From a virus, in the IMG/VR virus record IMGVR_UViG_3300030104_003298, positions 441 through 40,212 of that record: 39,772 bases of DNA; one strand, written 5' to 3'. Numbering within the stretch: position 1 is the stretch's first letter; every line of letters starts with the position of its first letter. Both the position numbers and the translations under genes were made by a program. The notes below the pieces were generated by a model, which did not search any database, had not been told where the DNA came from, and saw nothing but the letters and a program-made list of their open reading frames with translations. Below are positions 33,055 through 39,772 of this stretch, in pieces.

Positions 33055-33816
33055 ATGCCTACGCATACGCCACAAAGATCAGAACAATTGAAACAAGGTT
33101 TACAAAATGCAGCATTATTAGTACGCAGAGGCAGAGAATTAAATAACCTATCTCAGCAAAATATTCACGTACTTTGTCAAATATTAGGAATTAATCTGTA
33201 TAACTCCCAGATCTCACATATAGAACAAGCCAAATTAGTTCTAAAGCCTGCGACCTTTCTTGAATTAGAGAAATTAAATTTTGCTATTGATGATAAAAAA
33301 AATATCCCACCAACTCAAAAAGATTTTAATAAGGATGTACGCGAGAAATTTTTACAAGCAACACCCTATTTAAATTGTGACGGTCAAGTTTCTGATGCCA
33401 CAGATTTTTTCCGTATCTTTGTCGGTATTGATGAACTACATAAATCCTACTTAACAAAAGGCGTTGAAATGACGGAAGAAATGGCGCATAGATGCAGTGT
33501 TTATGATCGAAATATTTTCAGGGGATTCTGCGAAGATAAAATGCTTGACCGTGGCGAGGCATGGAAAGAAATGTTACCTGAAATTGAAAAAGTTATGCCT
33601 CAGAAGAAACAGCGTGAACACTTCCGTTTGATTTGTGCGGGGTTAGAAGAATGGACATTACCTGAAATTAAGTCTTATACAAAGAACGGAACGATTGAAG
33701 TTTGTCCTGTTAATCAAATGTTTTCAAAAGTAATGAAAAGAAAGATGCCTGATTGCATGACCGTTTGGACAAAAGGCGATCAAATTAAATACAGTCAGTT
33801 GCAGCCTTTGCGCTAA
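33055..33816 (+). CDS. XRE-type regulator, candidate lysogeny repressor
   Basis: 253 aa. Residues ~20-75 (LVRRGRELNNLSQQNIHVLC, then INLYNSQISHIEQAKLVLKPATFLELEKLN) read as a divergent XRE helix-turn-helix. The rest (SDATDFFRIFVGIDELHKSYL, FRGFCEDKMLDRGEAWKEMLPEIEKVMP, FRLICAGLEEWTLPEIKSYTK) is a helical domain I do not recognise. It has no LexA-type Ser-Lys peptidase, so induction by RecA cleavage is unlikely. The position beside the divergent control region and the box in its own promoter make it the best repressor candidate; unproven. Confidence 0.6.
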   Translation: MPTHTPQRSEQLKQGLQNAALLVRRGRELNNLSQQNIHVLCQILGINLYNSQISHIEQAKLVLKPATFLELEKLNFAIDDKKNIPPTQKDFNKDVREKFLQATPYLNCDGQVSDATDFFRIFVGIDELHKSYLTKGVEMTEEMAHRCSVYDRNIFRGFCEDKMLDRGEAWKEMLPEIEKVMPQKKQREHFRLICAGLEEWTLPEIKSYTKNGTIEVCPVNQMFSKVMKRKMPDCMTVWTKGDQIKYSQLQPLR

Positions 33817-33874
33817 CGAATGTATTAACAGTATCTTTATTCAAGCGTATGTAATATTTAATTGCTATTCATAC

Positions 33875-33903
33875 TTGACGGGTAGACCCCGCCTCGTTAT
33901 AAG
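33875..33903 (+). promoter_or_regulatory. ERF operon promoter with GGGTAGACCC box
   Basis: TTGACG (33875-33880), 17-base spacer, TATAAG (33898-33903); GGGTAGACCC at 33880-33889 overlaps the last base of the -35 and runs into the spacer. It drives the 33931-35279 recombination operon. Confidence 0.7.
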
Positions 33904-33930
33904 TAGTAAGAACTTCGATAATCATTCTCA

Positions 33931-34131
33931 TTGAGCCATGATCCTTCCCATTCACAGATCGAGTCAATAACCGAATCAACCGCCAACATAGTGGAAACAG
34001 CATTGGATTCTGTAAATATGTTGATTGATAAAGTTGATTTAAAAAACCTTTCAGGTGAACAAAAAGTCCAGCTCAAAAGCTGGCATCAAAGCCTTCAACA
34101 AGCTTCAACCGTTATTAGGAGGCCTGCTTAA
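33931..34131 (+). CDS. Small helical protein upstream of ERF
   Basis: 66 aa, TTG start: MSHDPSHSQIESITESTANI, VETALDSVNMLIDKVDLKNLSGEQKVQLKSWHQSLQQASTVIRRP. Amphipathic helices throughout. The stop shares its last base with the ATG of the ERF gene, suggesting coupled translation and a joint role, for instance as an ERF accessory. Family not recognised. Confidence 0.5.
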   Translation: MSHDPSHSQIESITESTANIVETALDSVNMLIDKVDLKNLSGEQKVQLKSWHQSLQQASTVIRRPA

Positions 34132-34817
34132 TGTCAGGCGAATTAACAAAAGCTCACGGGCAGTTCTTAAAAGATGTAGGAACTATCCACAAAGAGGCAA
34201 AGGCTCAATATGGGCAATTTGCAGATCTAGCTGGAATACTTAGCGTTGTTAATCCAAAGCTTGTTAAAAATGGATTATCAGTTCATCAGACTTTTAGATT
34301 TACTGATTCAAATCAACAGGTTTTAATTACACATCTGCATCATGTAAGCGGTGAATGTATTACATCAGAAGTATTGATGCCCATTAATCAAGGGCGTAAC
34401 CCTCTTCACGACTGGGGAGGCGCGGTTTCGTATTGTCGAAGATATTCTTTATTAGCAATTCTTGGATTACAGGCAGGCATAGAGGAAGACGATGGAGATC
34501 ACGCCGACGATACAAATTCTGTACCTAAGCCTTTATCTGTCGATCCAGTTAATACGCCTAAGCAGAAAAAGGAACAGCCGTTAAAATCTGATGTAATACC
34601 AGAAGCACTTTCTAAATCTGAAAGGATGGCGCTAATTAACGAAATTACAAAATATGCAACGTCAAAGGATGAACGCGACTCAAAAATATTTAATGATTTA
34701 GAAAATTACTGCCTTAAGAATTTCCCCTTTCCCGCTGGTGAAAAATTTAGCGATCACATACAGGAAAAACGTCATGGGGTGATCATTAACGATTTCTTGA
34801 GGCCTTACAGAAAGTGA
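34131..34817 (+). CDS. erf: ERF-family single-strand annealing protein
   Basis: 228 aa. The N-terminal ~120 residues carry the ERF hallmarks: EAKAQYGQFADLAGILSVVNPKLVKNGLSVHQTF, then TSEVLMPINQGRNPLHDWGGAVSYCRRYSLLAILGLQAG. ERF proteins form rings and anneal complementary single strands in phage recombination; here the partner exonuclease is probably the RecB-like protein at 31109. An acidic linker (EEDDGDHADD) is followed by a variable C-terminal domain. A GGAGG-like AGGAGGCC precedes the ATG. Overlaps the next gene by 4 bases (GTGA). Confidence 0.88.
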   Translation: MSGELTKAHGQFLKDVGTIHKEAKAQYGQFADLAGILSVVNPKLVKNGLSVHQTFRFTDSNQQVLITHLHHVSGECITSEVLMPINQGRNPLHDWGGAVSYCRRYSLLAILGLQAGIEEDDGDHADDTNSVPKPLSVDPVNTPKQKKEQPLKSDVIPEALSKSERMALINEITKYATSKDERDSKIFNDLENYCLKNFPFPAGEKFSDHIQEKRHGVIINDFLRPYRK

Positions 34818-35050
34818 AAAAGATTTCTAAAAGCCTATTTGCTGATAATGATGAAAGACCTGATTGTTGTACTACAGAAGAATGGAAAAACCGTTTTCGT
34901 ATTTCAGCAAAACTTGGTCAGATTAATTACAGAAGCGCTTTTATCTTTTTCACCCGTAACGGCTGGTCATGGTCATCAGGAATTAACAACCTGATCGCAA
35001 CACACCCCGAAATTCAACAAATCCAAAAGGAGCTACAAAACGATGCCTAG
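34814..35050 (+). CDS. Hypothetical protein of the ERF operon
   Basis: 78 aa, GTG start in a GTGA overlap: MKKISKSLFADNDERPDCCT, TEEWKNRFRISAKLGQINYRSAFIFFTRNGWSWSSGINN. Not recognised. It is co-transcribed between an annealing protein and an SSB-like protein and overlaps the next gene by 8 bases, so a recombination accessory role is likely. Confidence 0.5.
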   Translation: MKKISKSLFADNDERPDCCTTEEWKNRFRISAKLGQINYRSAFIFFTRNGWSWSSGINNLIATHPEIQQIQKELQNDA

Positions 35051-35279
35051 AGAAAACCAAGAAAAACTTTCCGGCCTTTGGCTAAACGAAACCAAAAACG
35101 GTCAAAAGTATTTTTCAGGAAAAAACGACGGTTTTAAATACACCATTTTTAAGAATGGTTTTAAAGAGAAAGACAGTCAGCCCGATTACATCCTTTACCG
35201 GGAACCTGTAGAAGAACAAAACGGCGTTAAGTGGGATGGTTCGCCAAGAGTTCCAGAAACAAACGAATTACCGTTTTAA
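35043..35279 (+). CDS. Small SSB-like protein (putative)
   Basis: 78 aa: LSGLWLNETKNGQKYFSGKN, then FKYTIFKNGFKEKDSQPDYILY, ending PETNELPF. The strand pattern is like compact OB-fold or DUF736-type proteins, and the last residues resemble the acidic C-terminal tip (DDDIPF type) with which SSB recruits partners. As the last gene of the ERF operon, a single-strand binding role fits. Tentative. Confidence 0.5.
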   Translation: MPRENQEKLSGLWLNETKNGQKYFSGKNDGFKYTIFKNGFKEKDSQPDYILYREPVEEQNGVKWDGSPRVPETNELPF

Positions 35280-35296
35280 CAGGGTTCTTGCTTTCC

Positions 35297-35316
35297 CTAG
35301 ATTACGCCTAGATTAC
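35297..35316 (+). repeat. Left pair of CTAGATTAC repeats (integrase arm sites)
   Basis: CTAGATTAC at 35297-35305 and 35308-35316, 11 bases apart (start to start), on the left of the tRNA-derived core. The same pair with the same spacing occurs on the right (35484-35503). Confidence 0.75.
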
Positions 35317-35346
35317 AAGCAAAAAACCAATTCCTTGAAAACCCAA

Positions 35347-35390
35347 TCGGGGCGACAGGATTCGAACCTGCGACCTAGTGCTCCCAAAGC
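35347..35390 (-). other. attP: attP core: 3' half of tRNA-Pro(TGG)
   Basis: On the - strand the block reads GCTTTGGGAGC (anticodon loop with TGG), then GTCGCAGG-TTCGAAT-CCTGTCGC (T arm), then CCCCGA (acceptor 3' strand). The 5' half of a tRNA is missing, so this is not a functional gene but the identity block that would restore the host tRNA-Pro after integration. Confidence 0.85.
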
Positions 35391-35450
35391 GAACACCCTA
35401 ACCCCTGCTGTAACTGCTTTTTCAAGCTATAACTAGCTCCTGTATCCCTA

Positions 35451-35479
35451 TTGACTATCGTTTAATACTGGGCAATACT
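35451..35479 (+). promoter_or_regulatory. Integrase promoter
   Basis: TTGACT (35451-35456), 17 bases, AATACT (35474-35479). The right-hand arm sites lie between this -10 and the integrase start, so bound integrase could repress its own gene. Confidence 0.55.
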
Positions 35480-35483
35480 TACA

Positions 35484-35503
35484 CTAGATTACAGCTAGAT
35501 TAC
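35484..35503 (+). repeat. Right pair of CTAGATTAC repeats (integrase arm sites)
   Basis: CTAGATTAC at 35484-35492 and 35495-35503, same 11-base period and same orientation as the left pair; the second ends 1 base before the integrase start codon. Confidence 0.75.
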
Positions 35504-35504
35504 A

Positions 35505-36722
35505 TTGCCAAAACTTAAGCGTAAATCAGGTGATTGGGCAGAATACTTTCAACGCGGTATTAAAGAGATTGGTCAAGGTTGGTCTGTTGTAGACCATAGA
35601 GGAAAAGTACTGTTATTTTTTAGACCTAAAGGGGCAAAACCTCAATCAGTAAAATTAGATTTCCTATGGGAGCGCGGCGCAAGTAAAGACGCAGAAATCA
35701 GAATTAGAAAGATTTATAACCTTACCCTTGAGGGGCATGATTTAAAAACCGCCTCAAAGATAGCGTCTGGTAATGCCCCCAAAATTGAACGGGATTGGTC
35801 ACTGTGTTTAAAGAACTTCGAGCAATACAAAACAGAACACGAAAACGCTATTACTCAAAAGACATTTGACCACGATTACAAAAGCGTAACAACTGATTCT
35901 GTTCAATTATTAGAATCTAAAAATCCACCAACTAACCCCGCTGATTTAATTGATTTAGTAATCCGTAAATGGCCCCCCGGAACACCAACAAGAAAACGCC
36001 GAACTAATAACCTTTGCCAATTCCTTGAATATTGCGTTACTAGGGAAAACGCTCCCGCCTCTTGGCTACCTCCTACAAATAGACAAATACATATAGGAAG
36101 AAAAGCAGCTAAATCAAAAACACAAAAAAAAGACCCTATTACAGATCAAGAAATACTAAATCTAATTGAACAAATACAAGCAACCGCCGCCGGGGTGAAA
36201 TGGGCCAATGCCTTAAAACTAATTGCAGAATATGGCCTTCGACCTGTTGAAATTAAATACCTTCATGTAAAAACAGATAACAAAACGAATGAAGAATATC
36301 TTTGGTGTTCATACGAAAAACGTTCAGGGGGAGGAATTACAAAACCTAGAAGATTAGAGCCTTTACCAATAGAAAACACCCAATGGAATTTATTACCTTT
36401 ATTAAAAATTGGTCGTCTTGAATTACCTTCTTTAACTGCTAAAGGTAACGGCGTTGCTGAATCAATCCGTAAATATTTAGAGCGTCGTTCGTGTTGGGCT
36501 TCTCTAAAAGCAAAGGTCGAATCAAGAAACGAACAATTGGGCACATATTCGTTTAGACATTCTTACAGCGTAAGAGGACATAGCAAATACGGAATTGATA
36601 GCGGGGCAATGTCTAATTCAATGGGTCACTCGCTGGAATGCCACTTAAGAGAATATCCATTTGCAACAACATCAACAACTGAATCAACATTTAAGAAGGC
36701 TAGAAGTTTGATTATTGACTGA
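35505..36722 (+). CDS. int: Tyrosine integrase
   Basis: 405 aa, TTG start (no ATG upstream or nearby; no Shine-Dalgarno). It recombines attP with a host tRNA-Pro gene. Residues ~90-185 form a core-binding SAM-like domain. The catalytic domain shows R246 in EYGLRPVEI, R351 in YSFRHSYS, H375 in SMGHSLECH, and the nucleophile Y384 in LREYPF. The first His of the usual HxxR is Tyr here (Y348), which I associate with integrases of marine picocyanobacterial elements. The 3' end overlaps the leftward helicase by 39 bases. Confidence 0.93.
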   Translation: MPKLKRKSGDWAEYFQRGIKEIGQGWSVVDHRGKVLLFFRPKGAKPQSVKLDFLWERGASKDAEIRIRKIYNLTLEGHDLKTASKIASGNAPKIERDWSLCLKNFEQYKTEHENAITQKTFDHDYKSVTTDSVQLLESKNPPTNPADLIDLVIRKWPPGTPTRKRRTNNLCQFLEYCVTRENAPASWLPPTNRQIHIGRKAAKSKTQKKDPITDQEILNLIEQIQATAAGVKWANALKLIAEYGLRPVEIKYLHVKTDNKTNEEYLWCSYEKRSGGGITKPRRLEPLPIENTQWNLLPLLKIGRLELPSLTAKGNGVAESIRKYLERRSCWASLKAKVESRNEQLGTYSFRHSYSVRGHSKYGIDSGAMSNSMGHSLECHLREYPFATTSTTESTFKKARSLIID

Positions 36723-38474
36723 TAATTCTTTTTTAAATTTAGTAATTATTCTTCTGGCAGTATAATTTTTAAAAATCCATTCCTGATTGTAGCCTGCCCT
36801 GAAATAAGCTTTACTAGCAATATTAATAAATTCATCCATTAAATTACGCTTGTTAAAGCTAATACTTTTTATGCGTTTGCGTTGTTTCTCACCATGTAAT
36901 AATTTTCCATTCGATAAATAATCAATTCCAGTGTCATCAAAAACAATAGGAATATATTTATTTTCAAAATCGCAATATTCATCCCAATTACTTCTATAAT
37001 TTAAAAAACCTACAATTACACATGAACTAGGTTTATTTTGCTCTCTGTAATAAATTAAGTTATCTCCTATTTCTAATGTTTGTATTTCATTTCTACCAAA
37101 GTGGTTATATCTTTCTAGTGTAATTTCACCTTTAAATTTGCATTTATATTCTCTAGTGAAATCTCTTAATTTATTTATGCAATTGTTAGAAAAATTTGTT
37201 TGGGAATATAAAGATTGATTATAATTTTCTTTAATAGTTTTTTCTTTGTCTTCTATATTTTTTGCTAATTCTTGCAATTCTCCTTCGATTTCGATTAATT
37301 CTTTTTTTGACAGTTCAAAACCACATTCAGGGCATGACTTGGCAAATTGAAAAACATGATTACATTTTTGACATGTTCTGACTAATGGTTTTTTTCTTTT
37401 TGATCCATAGGGTATTTCCTCTTCTAATTTCCATTCTCTTCTTTCATCAACGAAACCATGCGTAATTGTATTATTTACATGATCTAAAACTATGGCTGTT
37501 TTATTCTCTCGCGGTCTTAAAATTCTTCCTACTTGTTGCCTGTACAAAGATTCACTATTAGTAGGACGTAAAAGAATTGCGCCTTCAACACAAGGTAAAT
37601 CTGTACCCTCGCTAATTACATCAATTGAAACAACAACATGAATTATATTATTTTTAAGATCATCTAATATTTTATCTCTTTCATTTTGCAGAGTATCGCC
37701 AGTTAGTAATGCTGCTTTTATTCCTTCTGAAAGAAATCTCTCAAGAATTGCCTGAGCGTGAGGAATGTCTACACAAAAAACAACAGTAGGTTTATTTAAT
37801 AAATACTTTTTGTAATGACTAACAGCATTACCTGTAATAACTTTGTCTTTTACTAGATTTGCAATATCTTTTTTTAAGTAATCATTTCTTTTAAGTTTAA
37901 AATTAGAAAAATCTAGCTTATGAGGTGAGGCGTAAACTTTGTGTTTACATAAATAACCTTTATTAACTAAATCAATAACGTCAGGGCCATTTATTAAAAC
38001 GTCAAAATAATCTTTTAAAGATTTGCCATCTAACCTAGTAGGCGTGGCGGTTACTCCGATTCGTATTGATTTCTTGTAGTGATTAACGACATCGCTCCAC
38101 GTTTTCGCGGCTACATGATGTGCTTCGTCAAAAATAATATAATCAGGTATAAATTTTAAATTATGCATACGTCTAGAGAGCGTATAAACAGATGCAACTT
38201 GCAATGAATTATTTACTGAAGGATAAGAGGGGGCTATTACTCCATATTTAGTATTCATTTCGTCTAATTTTTGACAGGCTTGTTTAACCAGTTCCCTTCT
38301 ATGCACCAATATCAATACTTTTTTGTTTTGTTTGATTAGATATTTACTTAATTCCGTAAAAACAATAGTTTTGCCTGCGCCTGTGGGTAATACAAGTAAT
38401 GGCGCTTTCTTTCCGCTGGATAATGCATCTTTGATTTCCTTTAATGCGTCTTGTTGATACTCTCTTAATTCCAT
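36684..38474 (-). CDS. SF2 DEAH-box helicase with zinc ribbon
   Basis: 596 aa. ATP-dependent DNA helicase of the UvrB/SSL2-like kind: Walker A LPTGAGKT (29-36), DEAH (117-120), TATPTR (143-148), ISEGTDLPCVEGAILLRPT (motif V) and QQVGRILR (motif VI, 314-321). A four-cysteine zinc ribbon follows (C369, C372, C382, C385), then a coiled coil and a ~200-residue C-terminal domain I do not recognise. The DNA is visibly more AT-rich than the flanking genes, and the gene runs against its neighbours, as expected for an inserted accessory gene. It could serve phage replication or be an anti-competitor function. Confidence 0.88.
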   Translation of the reverse strand: MELREYQQDALKEIKDALSSGKKAPLLVLPTGAGKTIVFTELSKYLIKQNKKVLILVHRRELVKQACQKLDEMNTKYGVIAPSYPSVNNSLQVASVYTLSRRMHNLKFIPDYIIFDEAHHVAAKTWSDVVNHYKKSIRIGVTATPTRLDGKSLKDYFDVLINGPDVIDLVNKGYLCKHKVYASPHKLDFSNFKLKRNDYLKKDIANLVKDKVITGNAVSHYKKYLLNKPTVVFCVDIPHAQAILERFLSEGIKAALLTGDTLQNERDKILDDLKNNIIHVVVSIDVISEGTDLPCVEGAILLRPTNSESLYRQQVGRILRPRENKTAIVLDHVNNTITHGFVDERREWKLEEEIPYGSKRKKPLVRTCQKCNHVFQFAKSCPECGFELSKKELIEIEGELQELAKNIEDKEKTIKENYNQSLYSQTNFSNNCINKLRDFTREYKCKFKGEITLERYNHFGRNEIQTLEIGDNLIYYREQNKPSSCVIVGFLNYRSNWDEYCDFENKYIPIVFDDTGIDYLSNGKLLHGEKQRKRIKSISFNKRNLMDEFINIASKAYFRAGYNQEWIFKNYTARRIITKFKKELSVNNQTSSLLKC

Positions 38475-38529
38475 GTTTGCTATATCTGCTTATGCATAGT
38501 AAGCTATTACCAACTGTCGGTCAATAGTA

Positions 38530-38739
38530 ATGGCTATTAAATGGGTAACACAAGTAGAAGCATGTGAGGCTTTTTGCCTTAGCAAGTCCTCTATTCAAAA
38601 ATTACGCAACAAAGATAAAATCTTAGTAATTGGAAAGCATTACAGAAGAAAAACACCAACATCAAAAGTGCTTTTATATAACCTAGAAGCTTGCGACAAA
38701 ACCCTTTCTAAACTTTGTTCAACCCCGCTAGAAGCCTAA
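38530..38739 (+). CDS. Excisionase-like small HTH protein
   Basis: 69 aa: AIKWVTQVEACEAFCLSKSS, IQKLRNKDKILVIGKHYRRKTPTSKVLLYNLEACDKTL. A MerR/Xis-type winged helix-turn-helix with the usual GKHYRR wing. With an integrase nearby, excisionase is the most likely role, although the helicase gene lies between. It diverges from the helicase with only 55 bases between starts. Confidence 0.65.
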   Translation: MAIKWVTQVEACEAFCLSKSSIQKLRNKDKILVIGKHYRRKTPTSKVLLYNLEACDKTLSKLCSTPLEA

Positions 38740-38772
38740 TTGCTAGACTTAGTACGTTAAGACAGTAAGACA

Positions 38773-38964
38773 ATGGAAAAATATTTTGATTCGGATCAAT
38801 GGCGAAGGATATTTGTAAGCTTTTCAGCAGATAGCCCAGAGAACACAATTGGTATTGAAATTCTGAGACAACATATTTACGAACATCAAAAAGACCTACT
38901 CACAGAAAACGCTACTTGGTATAAGCACTTTTCACGTAACCCTTATAACCCCTATTTACGATGA
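38773..38964 (+). CDS. Small hypothetical protein
   Basis: 63 aa: MEKYFDSDQWRRIFVSFSAD, SPENTIGIEILRQHIYEHQKDLLTENATWYKHFSRNPYNPYLR. Not recognised. It overlaps the next gene by 4 bases (ATGA), so the two are probably co-translated. Confidence 0.5.
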   Translation: MEKYFDSDQWRRIFVSFSADSPENTIGIEILRQHIYEHQKDLLTENATWYKHFSRNPYNPYLR

Positions 38965-39716
38965 AATTAGATGTTCGGAGCAATTTGCCTCAAGGCATCA
39001 AATGGACAAATGCTCATACAAAAGAGCTTCCATTTTCGATTGCTCAAGCTTTAACAGCTACATCAAAAGGTCTTTCATCTATACCCGAATCGAAAAATAA
39101 ATCAATCATTTCTGACTTAAGACGTTTAGCAAAACAGAAATTAGATAGACCCACAAAAGGAATACAAGACGGTTGGTTTGCTACAACTGCAAGGAAGACA
39201 GATTTAAAAACAGTTATTAAACCAAAGGGGAAATTTGCAGGGCGTGACGGTGGAATAAAGGGCTGGAATAGATCACGTTATTTTGTAGGCAACATAAGGG
39301 GCGGTGACAGACCTAGCAAATGGATAGAGCTAGAAGCAAAGCAATTAGGCACACTACCTAGCAACGTTGATTTAGTACCAACGCATAACATTGATAGAGA
39401 TCGATTTGGCAACCCTAAACGCGGTCAAGTAAAAACATTATTTAAAAATGTAGGAAGTGGTAAGACATTCATAGGTAAACCAGAGGGAACCTCACGCCCT
39501 TACGGTATATACAAGGTTAAAGGTTCAGGCTTGGAGGCTAAATTCATTACTAAAGATTCAACTAACTACCCGGCACCATTAGCAGGTTTAGAAAGCAAAG
39601 TACACGCAAGAGCAAGAATGGTATTCGGTAAGTATTTAAAGATGAGATTAAAAGCTAACGTTGATCAAGCCACAAAAAAAGGTAAGGCAGATTTGAGAAC
39701 AGGTCTGTTTCGTTGA
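38961..39716 (+). CDS. Putative tail completion protein (Z-like)
   Basis: 251 aa. MKLDVRSNLPQGIKWTNAHTKELPFSIAQALTATSKGL fits the N-terminal pattern of phage proteins in which (K)(Q/E)(I/L)PFA.AKALT.TAK occurs, often annotated as minor tail protein Z or tail completion. The middle (GGIKGWNRSRYFVGNIRGGDRP) and basic C-terminus are less clear. It lies just before the terminal region, away from the main tail genes, so the assignment is tentative. Confidence 0.45.
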   Translation: MKLDVRSNLPQGIKWTNAHTKELPFSIAQALTATSKGLSSIPESKNKSIISDLRRLAKQKLDRPTKGIQDGWFATTARKTDLKTVIKPKGKFAGRDGGIKGWNRSRYFVGNIRGGDRPSKWIELEAKQLGTLPSNVDLVPTHNIDRDRFGNPKRGQVKTLFKNVGSGKTFIGKPEGTSRPYGIYKVKGSGLEAKFITKDSTNYPAPLAGLESKVHARARMVFGKYLKMRLKANVDQATKKGKADLRTGLFR

Positions 39717-39772
39717 GATCCCTTGATATAACTGGGTCCTTCTGGGGAGAAAGCCCGTGGGTCATCCGAAGG
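39717..39772. other. Terminal region with right copy of the 13-bp repeat (probable cos)
   Basis: Non-coding. It ends with GGTCATCCGAAGG (39760-39772), the same as 2-14. A CCTTC (39738-39742) near CGAAGG makes an imperfect dyad of ~35 bases, and GGGTCC/GGGTCA occur nearby. Together with bases 1-97 this gives ~150 non-coding bases ahead of the terminase genes, the position of cosN/cosB in lambda. Confidence 0.55.

Noticed and set aside
35341-35400. Functional tRNA gene
   Set aside because: Only the 3' half (anticodon loop to acceptor) is present; it is an attachment site.

Overview
The window looks like one complete genome of a temperate, lambda-like siphovirus of a marine picocyanobacterium (Synechococcus/Prochlorococcus type). 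It carries a full head and long-tail gene set in lambda order, a tyrosine integrase beside a copy of the 3' half of a tRNA-Pro gene, and the same 13 bases at both ends (2-14 and 39760-39772). The cyanobacterial assignment is inference. It rests on the integrase C-terminus, on the collagen-like and LamG tail fibres, and on a set of small secreted or membrane proteins of a kind I associate with cyanophages. No database search was possible.

Layout. 98-13103: packaging, head and tail genes on the + strand in lambda order: small and large terminase, gpW-like joiner, portal, fused protease-capsid, connectors, tail tube, G/GT chaperone with a -1 frameshift, tape measure, then M, L, K and I. 13100-23973: the J-like tip protein and a run of fibre genes. 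24060-27684: a cassette of seven membrane or exported proteins, three on + and four on -, meeting tail to tail. 27741-28706: very small genes, two of them membrane proteins. 28803-32640: a leftward operon for DNA metabolism (RHH/replication-like protein, RecB/Cas4-type nuclease, winged-helix protein, RusA resolvase, cytosine methyltransferase). 32641-33054: a divergent control region with a 53-aa gene. 33055-35279: an XRE-type regulator followed by an ERF annealing-protein operon. 35280-36722: attP and integrase. 36684-38474: an AT-rich SF2 helicase pointing left. 38530-39716: an excisionase-like protein and two genes leading back to the terminal (probable cos) region.

How it fits together. 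The nuclease, ERF and RusA form a phage recombination module; integrase and the Xis-like protein run integration and excision. The XRE protein at 33055 is the best candidate for the lysogeny regulator. A 10-bp near-palindrome (GGGT-NN-ACCC type) lies between the -35 and -10 elements of at least five or six promoters on both strands, including the regulator's own promoter and that of the ERF operon, so one regulator probably controls a genome-wide set of promoters.

The most striking feature is inside the methyltransferase gene. A second same-strand frame (28883-29395) encodes a 170-aa protein with the hallmarks of a phage protein family usually seen next to dcm genes, so the region appears to code in two frames.
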